A DNA stretch of 11,075 nt. Source: Cyanobacteria bacterium UBA8803. Lineage in GTDB: Bacteria; Cyanobacteriota; Cyanobacteriia; Cyanobacteriales; Coleofasciculaceae. The stretch covers positions 1-11,075 of the forward strand of contig DNXU01000119.1 in assembly GCA_003505715.1 (NCBI GenBank), read 5' to 3'. The position numbers and the translations under genes were made by a program. Positions 1 through 5,569 of the stretch are shown in pieces. The first letter of the stretch is position 1, and each line of letters opens with the position of its first letter. The notes beneath the pieces are model-generated. The model saw only the letters and a list, made by a program, of their open reading frames with translations. It did no database searches and was not told the DNA's origin.

Positions 1-16
1 GGCAAGCCTGAGTAGT

Positions 17-331
17 TTATCCCCCAAATAGAAAGAGAGCAGATATAATCACTAACCACACTCTAGTTAAAGTATGGTGAAAACGATAATAGCTACCTGC
101 TATTAAGTGCTGTTCCCTAGTTGTTCCTCTCAACTCACTCAAAACGCAAACCCACACCTTCAGTAGTCCCAAGCAACCTCTACCCTCCCGTATCTCATCC
201 CAACAGAGGTCGCGAAACAGTTGAATCATTTCCTCCCCATAATCCCAGCGAAAGGGTGCAGGATACAACAGGAGTAAGCAACGGTAGAGATAAACCGAAA
301 CTGATATCAGTCCTTGGGTAAATAACCTCAT
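17..331 (-). CDS. Short membrane-associated protein coupled to PadR regulator
   Basis: A 104-aa product. Residues about 19-42 (LLLLYPAPFRWDYGEEMIQ and following) resemble the N-terminal 'LYP..fR..yg.eM...F' motif of membrane proteins and permease N-termini often encoded directly after PadR regulators. This is a family-level resemblance recalled from knowledge, not a search result. A hydrophobic stretch (VWLVIISALFLF) lies at the very C-terminus and stops after only about 14 residues, which is short for a full membrane helix. A G5 run sits just before the TAA, and both alternative frames stay open to the window edge, so the gene may be truncated by a frameshift. Its ATG overlaps the PadR stop as ATGA (328-331), indicating translational coupling. 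Function unknown; it is probably controlled by the PadR protein. Confidence 0.7.
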   Translation of the reverse strand: MRLFTQGLISVSVYLYRCLLLLYPAPFRWDYGEEMIQLFRDLCWDEIREGRGCLGLLKVWVCVLSELRGTTREQHLIAGSYYRFHHTLTRVWLVIISALFLFGG

Positions 332-717
332 GGCTCATTCCCTCCCCTACTGGCTGTTAAGGTCGTTCGCCCCAATACTTGTTTCGCTGTAGCTATCTTC
401 ACTAAGTCAGCCAAACGTTCGGACTCTATGGTAATGACATGGCGACCTAGATCGGTTAGACGGTAGTAGCGCCTTCTTTCATCATCACTAGCCGGATCTG
501 GCCTTTCTTCAGACTCAACAATCAATCCATCGGTTAACAGACGTTTGATGGTGCCGTAAAGCGTACCCGGCCCCATTTTTACGCTGCCCTTGGTACTACG
601 CTTGATTTCCTGCATAATCCCATACCCATGCCGTTCCTCATCTGCCAAAGCCAAGAGTATATGGAATGTCGCAGGTTTGAGGGGGAGGAAACTATTTGCC
701 TCAGAATTTGAGTTCAT
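328..717 (-). CDS. PadR family transcriptional regulator
   Basis: A 129-aa winged-helix repressor of the PadR family, a usual length for the short PadR class. Residues 16-100 carry the fold. They include FHILLALADEERHGYGIMQEI, where 'HGYGI' is the family hallmark of helix 1-2, then GPGTLYGTIKRLLTDGLI, the recognition helix region 'GTLY..I.RL...GLI'. The wing follows as ERRRYYRLTDLGR (the 'R.Y.LT..G' motif). The C-terminal helix (about 95-125) should mediate dimerisation. The ATG at 715-717 is preceded on the minus strand by a GAGAA ribosome-site-like stretch. The gene is the first of a two-gene unit with an ATGA overlap. A 14-bp perfect palindrome lies 21 bp upstream and is a candidate self-operator. 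The inducing ligand cannot be told from the sequence. Confidence 0.93.
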   Translation of the reverse strand: MNSNSEANSFLPLKPATFHILLALADEERHGYGIMQEIKRSTKGSVKMGPGTLYGTIKRLLTDGLIVESEERPDPASDDERRRYYRLTDLGRHVITIESERLADLVKIATAKQVLGRTTLTASRGGNEP

Positions 718-738
718 GTTTTCTCAGCCATTGGTTAA

Positions 739-752
739 TTATATCGATATAA
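739..752. promoter_or_regulatory. Palindromic candidate operator between padR and the small divergent gene
   Basis: TTATATCGATATAA is a perfect 14-bp palindrome centred 28 bp upstream of the padR start codon. The octamer GATATAAG begins inside it (746-753) and recurs at 783-790, just before the ribosome site of the divergent 74-aa frame. The surrounding 735-790 segment is very AT-rich and could hold promoters for both directions. That PadR binds here is inferred from position and symmetry only. Confidence 0.5.
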
Positions 753-801
753 GATATATTTTAAATGGATACATCGGAATCTGATATAAGGTGATCAAGA
801 C

Positions 802-1026
802 ATGCTCCTTATCTATTTGCTTGCAGCTGGAGGCGCTTGCAGCTTCTCAATCGTGGCATTCTGGCTCTATCGAACTTTCAGAACACGCAGTTTACTATTT
901 TGGCCTCCAGATTTTCCCCCTCTGGGCAAATCAGGCGTCAGACTACCCAAACCGCGTCCGGGGAGTTCGGGTGCAGCTGAAGCAAGGGCTGAAGTTGAAG
1001 GCAGTGATTTATCAATCGTTCCCTAG
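802..1026 (+). CDS. Possible small single-span membrane protein
   Basis: A 74-aa frame. Residues 1-24 are hydrophobic (MLLIYLLAAGGACSFSIVAF and on), followed by basic residues (LYRTFRTR), as expected for one N-terminal membrane span with an inside-positive flank. The rest is proline-rich (PPDFPPLGKSGVRLPKPRPG) and ends in an acidic/alanine segment. The ATG is preceded at a 5-base gap by AAGGTGATC (788-796), eight bases of which (AGGTGATC) complement the conserved 16S rRNA 3' end. This favours this start and frame over an overlapping frame starting with GTG at 791. It diverges from padR across the palindrome, so it may be a PadR target. I do not recognise the family; it could still be a chance frame. 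Confidence 0.5.
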   Translation: MLLIYLLAAGGACSFSIVAFWLYRTFRTRSLLFWPPDFPPLGKSGVRLPKPRPGSSGAAEARAEVEGSDLSIVP

Positions 1027-1261
1027 TGCAAGAAGGTAGAAGGCAGAAAACGAAGTTAGAAAGCGCACTATAAAAAGGCAGTGACGCTCCAATCGATGGA
1101 AGCATTTCAATCTGTGGCGAATCAATATGTTACCTCCAATGAATAGGGAGAGGATCAAGAGAGAGGGAGGAACAGGGATTTTGCTCCTTTGTTATGAGCG
1201 ATCGCTCGTGGGTGTCTTGCACTCCTATGAGCTACGCACACAACAAAAAATGAAAGCCTCC
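1027..1261. other. Intergenic stretch with a HIP1 site
   Basis: The 235-base gap between the small membrane frame and the 3' end of the TetR gene contains the 12-bp palindrome GAGCGATCGCTC (1196-1207) with a HIP1 octamer at its core. A short frame, 1081-1146, encodes 21 residues and is too small to call. The purine-rich run at 1144-1178 is not a clear terminator. No other gene is visible. Confidence 0.5.
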
Positions 1262-2506
1262 CTAACCTCTCTGATCCAAACGCAACGCTCTGGCTAGGGC
1301 TACTTTCTCTCTCGCTCTCTGAGCATACGGCTGTAACTGCCTAGTATCCCAACCGCTCAGAATACTCAAATCTTCCACACTCATGCCCCTGATTAACATT
1401 TCTACACACCAAGTCTGTCGCGCTTGCTCTATCAAAAGGGGTTCACCTTCAGGCGTTAACAAACCGGACGTAAGTTCTTGCCACGTCGCGCTTAACTCTG
1501 CCTCGGACATTTGCTGAGTGCGATCGTTAATAAATAAAGCTGATTGGCGATCCTTACGGCTTTTTAACCATTGGCTCAAGGGATTGCGAGTATAGGAACC
1601 ATAGCGTTTTCCCATAATCCACTGATTCACTGGCACCTGTCGCACTGCACCTTGAAGGATCTGCAATAGGTGCTTGTGAGCATCGCTGATTTGGTGTTGG
1701 CGTTCTAAGGCGACTACTTCTTGAGGTAGCAAACCGGCACCAAAGAGTACGTAAGCTAGGGCATAATCTTGCAAGCCCCGTCTTTTGGCTTGTTGGAAAA
1801 TCGAGTGAACTAAAGCAGAAGGTAGATCGGCTACTTTTGCAGTGGCGGCGGCTTCAACCATTAACTGAGGGTTCGTCATCACAGCACTTGATGAAGTATC
1901 TGGTATGGGTGAAATAGCTCCGTGTAGAAACAACTCTACCAAACTCTGCAAGAAATCTTCGCGGTTAGCCCAAAGTTCGTGAAACTCGCTGGTTAATTCA
2001 ATTACCAAATAGCCGAACAACATGCTGTTGAGTAAACTGGCTAATTTTTCGGCAGGCAAACGCAGTTCTAAGCCATCCCGCTCGATTACAGTAGCCAGGT
2101 ATTCGGCAACATCACGATTGGCTTGAGTAACCCCTCTTCCTAGTGCCTGACGATTTTCGACAGTGTACTTCCCTGACTCCCCCACCACAGATCGCAGTAA
2201 CTCTGGCATCGCTTCTAGAACTTGGATGCGATCGCGCCCGTAATTTTTCAAAGCTTGCTCCACATCAGCTGTCTGACTCACTCGCGCTCTCAACGATTCA
2301 CCCAGGTGAGTAAATACTCCAGAGTCTTCGATCACAGCTAAAAGCAAGCCCTGCTTGCTACCAAACTGGCGGAACAGCGTCACTTCATTAACCTGTGCTA
2401 ATTCGGCAATTTGCCGAGTAGTCGTCTCGGTAACACCCTGAGCGCTAAACAACTCAAGCGCTGCCCTAATCAAACGCGCTCTTGTTGCAGAATTGGTGCG
2501 AGACAT
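1262..2506 (-). CDS. TetR/AcrR-type regulator fused to a degenerate tyrosine-recombinase-like domain
   Basis: A 414-aa protein, about double the usual TetR length. Residues 8-55 are a TetR helix-turn-helix domain (ARLIRAALELF, TTTRQIAELAQVNEVTLFRQFGSK); residues about 70-195 look like a TetR ligand/dimer domain. After a Ser/Pro linker (200-212), residues 225-414 line up with tyrosine recombinase catalytic domains: FGAGLLPQEVVAL (255-267) for 'TGLRisEl..L', LLIEQARQTW (357-366) for 'HxLRH', then LIRGMSVEDLSILSGWD (371-387) and a terminal PYAQ. Arg-I is Leu260, the HxxR His is Glu360, the later His/Trp position is Trp386, while Arg363 and Tyr394 remain. The loss of key residues suggests a structural or DNA-binding role rather than catalysis. 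The gene diverges from a desaturase across twin operators, recalling the TetR-type DesT and FabR regulators of unsaturated fatty acid synthesis. The ATG at 2504-2506 has no clear ribosome site. TetR call is firm; the second domain is an inference from motif alignment. Confidence 0.92.
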   Translation of the reverse strand: MSRTNSATRARLIRAALELFSAQGVTETTTRQIAELAQVNEVTLFRQFGSKQGLLLAVIEDSGVFTHLGESLRARVSQTADVEQALKNYGRDRIQVLEAMPELLRSVVGESGKYTVENRQALGRGVTQANRDVAEYLATVIERDGLELRLPAEKLASLLNSMLFGYLVIELTSEFHELWANREDFLQSLVELFLHGAISPIPDTSSSAVMTNPQLMVEAAATAKVADLPSALVHSIFQQAKRRGLQDYALAYVLFGAGLLPQEVVALERQHQISDAHKHLLQILQGAVRQVPVNQWIMGKRYGSYTRNPLSQWLKSRKDRQSALFINDRTQQMSEAELSATWQELTSGLLTPEGEPLLIEQARQTWCVEMLIRGMSVEDLSILSGWDTRQLQPYAQRAREKVALARALRLDQRG

Positions 2507-2521
2507 AATTTAAAGTTTAAA

Positions 2522-2542
2522 AATGTAAGTGGCACTTGCATT
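2522..2542. promoter_or_regulatory. TetR candidate operator A
   Basis: The inverted repeat TGTAAGT-GGC-ACTTGCA (core 2524-2540) has one mismatch between arms and extends to 9-3-9 with AA/TT. It shares half-site sequence, arm length and 3-bp spacer with operator B, whose centre is exactly 50 bp away. It lies between the TetR start and the desaturase and overlaps the predicted desaturase -35 box. Binding is inferred. Confidence 0.7.
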
Positions 2543-2565
2543 CTGGCATTGTTCTTAGCTAATAT
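2536..2565 (+). promoter_or_regulatory. Predicted sigma-70 promoter of the desaturase
   Basis: TTGCAT (2536-2541) and TAATAT (2560-2565) are separated by 18 bases, a fair match to a housekeeping promoter pointing at the desaturase. The -35 box lies within operator A and the expected start point (about 2572) abuts operator B, so a bound TetR dimer at either site would block transcription. This is pattern reading without transcript data. Confidence 0.45.
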
Positions 2566-2573
2566 GAAGGAAG

Positions 2574-2590
2574 TGCAAGTAACACTTGCA
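2574..2590. promoter_or_regulatory. TetR candidate operator B
   Basis: TGCAAGT-AAC-ACTTGCA is a perfect 7-3-7 inverted repeat located just downstream of the predicted desaturase -10 box and 29 bp before the chosen desaturase start codon. It matches operator A in both arms except for one base. The repeated architecture with identical right arms strongly suggests a two-site dimer operator for the divergent TetR protein. Confidence 0.72.
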
Positions 2591-2618
2591 TTTCAATGCC
2601 CACTATAGCAATCCGCCA

Positions 2619-3473
2619 ATGACCAACACTTCAATCTCCGCTTCTCCCCCAAGCAGCGTCAAAGTTACCCTGAACTGGCCTAGTGTCGTGTTCTTCGCTA
2701 CAATTCACGCTTTGGCAATGCTGGCTCCCTGGTTCTTCTCTTGGTCGGCGGTAGGAGTTACGATATTTCTCCACTGGCTATTTGGTAGCATTGGCATCTG
2801 CTTGGCGTATCATCGGCTTTTGACCCATCGCAGTTTTCAAGTACCCAAGTGGTTTGAATATATCCTCGCTACTATCGGCACTCTAGCCCTACAAGGAGGA
2901 CCAATTTTTTGGGTAGGAGCTCACCGCCAGCATCACGCTCACCCAGATGATGAGATGAAAGATCCGTACTCAGCCAAACAGGGTTTTTGGTGGAGCCACA
3001 TGATGTGGTTATTCTATCAGAAACGCGAGTTTTTCAACAGCGATATCTATCAAAAAAATGCTCCGGATATAGCTAGAGAACCTTATTATCGTTGGCTGGA
3101 TCGGTATTTCTTATTACTTCAGCTGCCCTTAGGTGTTTTGCTTTATGTCTTGGGTGGATGGCCGTTTGTGATCTGGGGGATGTTTGTGAGATCGGTATTG
3201 CTATGGCACAGTACCTGGTTGATTAATTCAGCAACTCACTTACGTGGCTATCAAACTTATGAAGTAAATGATGGCTCGCGCAATCTCTGGTGGGCAGCAA
3301 TCTTAACCTATGGCGAGGGTTGGCATAATAATCACCACGCCCAACCTAATGTTGCTCCAGCAGGACGGCAATGGTGGGAAATTGATACTACTTGGTGGGC
3401 AATTAAAGTGTTGCAAGTGGCTGGTTTGGCGAAGAAGGTAGTAATGCCCCCGAAGGCACAACCGCAAGCATAA
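2619..3473 (+). CDS. desC: Acyl-lipid delta-9 fatty acid desaturase (DesC type)
   Basis: A 284-aa membrane di-iron desaturase that should introduce the first double bond at carbon 9 of acyl chains in membrane lipids, using ferredoxin as electron donor in cyanobacteria. All three histidine boxes are visible: HRLLTH (65-70), HRQHH (102-106) and HNNHH (236-240), plus the conserved NSATH (203-207). Hydrophobic spans lie around 22-62, 78-100 and 163-200. The length matches cyanobacterial DesC proteins. I chose the ATG at 2619; an upstream TTG at 2586 lies inside operator B and would add 11 non-conserved residues. Which DesC subgroup (sn-1 or sn-2 specific) cannot be told. It is divergent from the TetR regulator, which probably represses it, and is followed by a strong terminator. 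Its role would be membrane fluidity adjustment. Confidence 0.93.
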   Translation: MTNTSISASPPSSVKVTLNWPSVVFFATIHALAMLAPWFFSWSAVGVTIFLHWLFGSIGICLAYHRLLTHRSFQVPKWFEYILATIGTLALQGGPIFWVGAHRQHHAHPDDEMKDPYSAKQGFWWSHMMWLFYQKREFFNSDIYQKNAPDIAREPYYRWLDRYFLLLQLPLGVLLYVLGGWPFVIWGMFVRSVLLWHSTWLINSATHLRGYQTYEVNDGSRNLWWAAILTYGEGWHNNHHAQPNVAPAGRQWWEIDTTWWAIKVLQVAGLAKKVVMPPKAQPQA

Positions 3474-3511
3474 TTTCAGTATTTCAGTAGAGTAGCTAGT
3501 GTGAACAAATC

Positions 3512-3554
3512 AATGCGATCGCCTTGGGTTTAGAGATGGGCGATCGCATTTTTT
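3512..3554 (+). terminator. Rho-independent terminator with HIP1 arms
   Basis: AATGCGATCGCC (3512-3523) pairs perfectly with GGCGATCGCATT (3539-3550) around a 15-base loop, and is followed by a T run (3549-3554). It lies 38 bases after the desaturase stop. Both arms contain the HIP1 octamer GCGATCGC, so the terminator appears to be built from two HIP1 sites. Confidence 0.8.
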
Positions 3555-3619
3555 ATAAAGATTAGCCCTGTGGCACCAGAGGGTAGGAAATTGTGGATCG
3601 CTTCACCTGCCTGTTGCCC

Positions 3620-3652
3620 AGATCCCAGACTTTTTGAAAAAGTCCGGGATCT
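3620..3652. repeat. Near-perfect 33-base hairpin repeat
   Basis: AGATCCC.GACTTTTT-G-AAAAAGTC.GGGATCT forms a palindrome with 15 pairs, one A/C mismatch (3627/3645) and a single central base. It sits between the desaturase terminator and cheB, with no T run after it. Hairpins of this appearance recur in intergenic regions of several filamentous cyanobacteria (recalled, not searched). It may be a small interspersed element or a transcript-stabilising hairpin. The rest of 3555-3738 shows no gene. Confidence 0.65.
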
Positions 3653-3738
3653 CGTCCTTAAGGAAGTGTTGCCCACCAAGTCCAACATGTTAGTCTAGCG
3701 GGTGGTCTGAAACCCAGAACGATAAGGAGCAGCATTGG

Positions 3739-4833
3739 GTGTTGAAGCCAGACATCATCGTAATTGGAGCATCAGCTGGAGGTCTCAAAGCATTTGAAAA
3801 AATCGTTTCTCAATTGCCTTCTAATTTACCTGCCGCAGTCTTGATTGTTTGGCATATTTCTCCAGATTCCCCAAGTCTATTACCCGAAATTTTGGCTAAT
3901 TTTACTCCGCTGCCAGTTAAACACGCTAGCGGCAAGGAGCCAATCAGACCCAGTCAAATTTATGTTGCCCCTCCCGATCATCATATGTTGGTTGAGTGGG
4001 GCTATGTCTGTCTCTCTCACGGTCCCAAGGAAAACCGCTTTCGTCCGGCGATCGATGTTTTGTTTCGCTCTGCTGCTCGGTCTTATGGAGCGCGAGTGAT
4101 TGGGGTGGTTTTGAGTGGCAACCTCGACGATGGAGCGGCTGGGCTATATGCAATCAAGGAGCGAGGTGGAATAGCCGTTGTTCAAGATCCCTTGGATGCG
4201 CTTTACTCCTCGATGCCGAGGGCGGCGATGAAAGCGGTCAAGGTCGATCATTGCGTGCCAAGCATAGAAATAGGAGCTTTGTTGCTAGATCTGGTTAACA
4301 AACCGATTCCGGTACAGGAGGTGAATCAGGTGTCTGAGCAAATGGAGATTGAAGTGGGCATCGCACGGGGGGGAGATAACGGGCTGGAAAGCGGCATTAT
4401 GAAGCTAGGTGAACTTTCTCCTTATACTTGCCCTGAGTGCCACGGCGTACTAATGCAGTTAAAAGAAGGCAACCTGCTCCGCTTTCGCTGCTATACCGGG
4501 CACGCCTATTCGCTTAATAACCTTTTAGCCGAGGTAACGCAGTCGATCGAAGAAAGCCTCTGGGATGGAATTCGCACGATTGAAGCGAGCGAGATGTTGA
4601 TGACCCATACGGCGAAGCATTTGCGCGGACTCAACAAGCATGAAGCGGCAGACCTATTGTTGCAAAAAGCTGAGAACGCCAAGCGGCGAGCTAATTTGGT
4701 TAGGCAAGCGTTGATGAGCAACGAAATACTCAGCCAGGACAATTTAAATGAAGAAGTGAAGCTCAATGAAAAAATCAAGGATGCTTCAATCAGTGTAGAG
4801 AAGTTTACTGAAGACCTGGATGGCGGTTTCTGA
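3739..4833 (+). CDS. cheB: CheB-type protein-glutamate methylesterase without receiver domain
   Basis: A 364-aa protein that would hydrolyse glutamyl methyl esters on chemoreceptor-like signalling proteins, countering CheR. Residues 4-185 form the CheB esterase domain: Ser12 in GASAGG, His39 in VWHIS and Asp131 in SGNLDDGA form the expected catalytic triad, and FRPAIDVLFRSAA (101-113) is conserved in the family. There is no N-terminal response-regulator domain, so phosphorylation control as in enteric CheB is absent. The C-terminal region has CPEC (221-224) and CYTGH (241-245), a possible metal-binding knuckle, followed by an alpha-helical region (255-364). The start is GTG at 3739, supported by AAGGAG at 3724-3729 (9-base gap). 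It is on the same strand as the CheR-PAS gene further on but separated by an opposing gene. The 3' end overlaps that gene by 29 bp. Confidence 0.92.
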   Translation: MLKPDIIVIGASAGGLKAFEKIVSQLPSNLPAAVLIVWHISPDSPSLLPEILANFTPLPVKHASGKEPIRPSQIYVAPPDHHMLVEWGYVCLSHGPKENRFRPAIDVLFRSAARSYGARVIGVVLSGNLDDGAAGLYAIKERGGIAVVQDPLDALYSSMPRAAMKAVKVDHCVPSIEIGALLLDLVNKPIPVQEVNQVSEQMEIEVGIARGGDNGLESGIMKLGELSPYTCPECHGVLMQLKEGNLLRFRCYTGHAYSLNNLLAEVTQSIEESLWDGIRTIEASEMLMTHTAKHLRGLNKHEAADLLLQKAENAKRRANLVRQALMSNEILSQDNLNEEVKLNEKIKDASISVEKFTEDLDGGF

Positions 4834-5383
4834 CGTTAGTAACCCGCACTCTGAGACAGTTACTCACAGCGAGGGACTTTTTTATTGCATCTCTCAATTC
4901 TTGGCTTTTGGCAAGCACTTCCTTAACGAGACGCTCTTGTTCAGCTAAATCATTGAATCTCACTGTACTTTGAGGTTGTCCTGCCAGCGATTTCTGAAGG
5001 CTCTCAGTAGAGAGAATGGGATTTTGCGGTGGGGTTTGATGCGGTTTTGATAAACTCCCTGATGAGTCAGTTTTGCCGATGAGTTGCTCGAGTTGCTGCT
5101 GAAGCTGCTCAATCTGGCGATCGATCTGTTTTAACTGCTGACCCCGATCGATCGCGGCTCTGTAATCCTCAACTTCATCCGGTTTTAAGTGCTTCAGTTT
5201 CTTGCCATCAAACATGGGTTGACGGCTTCTCACTTGCCAATATTTACGATTGGTTCGGGCATTGCCTCCTGGCTTGACTTGCACCAACCAGCAGTGTTGC
5301 AGATACCAACCAACACCTGCGATCTGCGATCGTTTGGTATTAAGGGCATCTAGGGCAGATTGAAGTTTTTCGACGCTCTGCAT
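4805..5383 (-). CDS. Uncharacterised coiled-coil protein between cheB and cheR
   Basis: A 192-aa protein from the ATG at 5381-5383; the frame opens further upstream to a GTG at 5482 but those 33 extra residues look non-coding and cover a set of short repeats. Residues about 5-60 contain a Trp/Gly-rich segment (GVGWYLQHCWLVQVKPGGN), then KYWQVRSRQPMFDGKKLKHL (about 47-66), which suggests a small basic domain that might bind nucleic acid. Next comes a Gln/Leu-rich coiled coil (about 77-105), a Pro/Ser linker, and a second helical segment (about 145-180). I do not recognise a named family; the layout is reminiscent of small accessory proteins common in filamentous cyanobacteria. It runs against cheB and cheR, and its last 29 bases overlap the cheB 3' end. 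No ribosome site is evident. Confidence 0.75.
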   Translation of the reverse strand: MQSVEKLQSALDALNTKRSQIAGVGWYLQHCWLVQVKPGGNARTNRKYWQVRSRQPMFDGKKLKHLKPDEVEDYRAAIDRGQQLKQIDRQIEQLQQQLEQLIGKTDSSGSLSKPHQTPPQNPILSTESLQKSLAGQPQSTVRFNDLAEQERLVKEVLAKSQELRDAIKKSLAVSNCLRVRVTNVRNRHPGLQ

Positions 5384-5384
5384 T

Positions 5385-5474
5385 TTTGATTCGTATGCAA
5401 ATTTCCCTATATTATGAAAATAACATTTGATTCGTGCGCACTGAATTGGCTCTATAATAAATGGACACGAATCA
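5385..5474. repeat. Three spaced copies of TGATTCGT upstream of the opposing gene
   Basis: TTTGATTCGT occurs at 5385-5394 and again at 5426-5435; the inverse ACGAATCA occurs at 5467-5474. Centres are 41 and 39 bases apart, close to four helical turns. They sit between the coiled-coil gene and cheR and could be binding sites for a regulator acting on either gene. TATAAT at 5453-5458 lies between the second and third copies and points towards cheR. The role is inferred from spacing only. Confidence 0.4.
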
Positions 5475-5569
5475 TACTGCACTATTATTGTCTTAATGTG
5501 AGCTCAGCAGCAAACTCCGCTCCTGTAGGACGACTAGACGCCAACTCCGTTTATTTAACAGGATAAGCA

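Noticed and set aside
791..1039. 82-aa frame starting with GTG at 791
   Set aside because: It overlaps the 74-aa frame, uses the ribosome-site bases as its own start codon and shows no domain-like pattern; the 74-aa frame has a membrane span and a better ribosome site.
1081..1146. Short frame reading MEAFQSVANQYVTSNE, in phase with the small membrane gene
   Set aside because: Only 21 codons with stops on both sides; it could be a gene relic but nothing supports a specific identity.
2586..2618. TTG start for the desaturase giving 11 extra residues
   Set aside because: The codon lies inside the operator B palindrome and very close to the predicted transcript start; family similarity starts after the ATG at 2619.
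3996..4298. Overlapping frames inside cheB and similar frames inside cheR, tetR and dapL
   Set aside because: They are out-of-phase shadows of well-supported genes and show no conserved motifs.
5384..5482. Extended N-terminus of the middle coiled-coil protein from GTG at 5482
   Set aside because: The extra residues are Cys/aromatic-rich without domain character and cover the three TGATTCGT boxes; the ATG at 5383 begins the helical domain.
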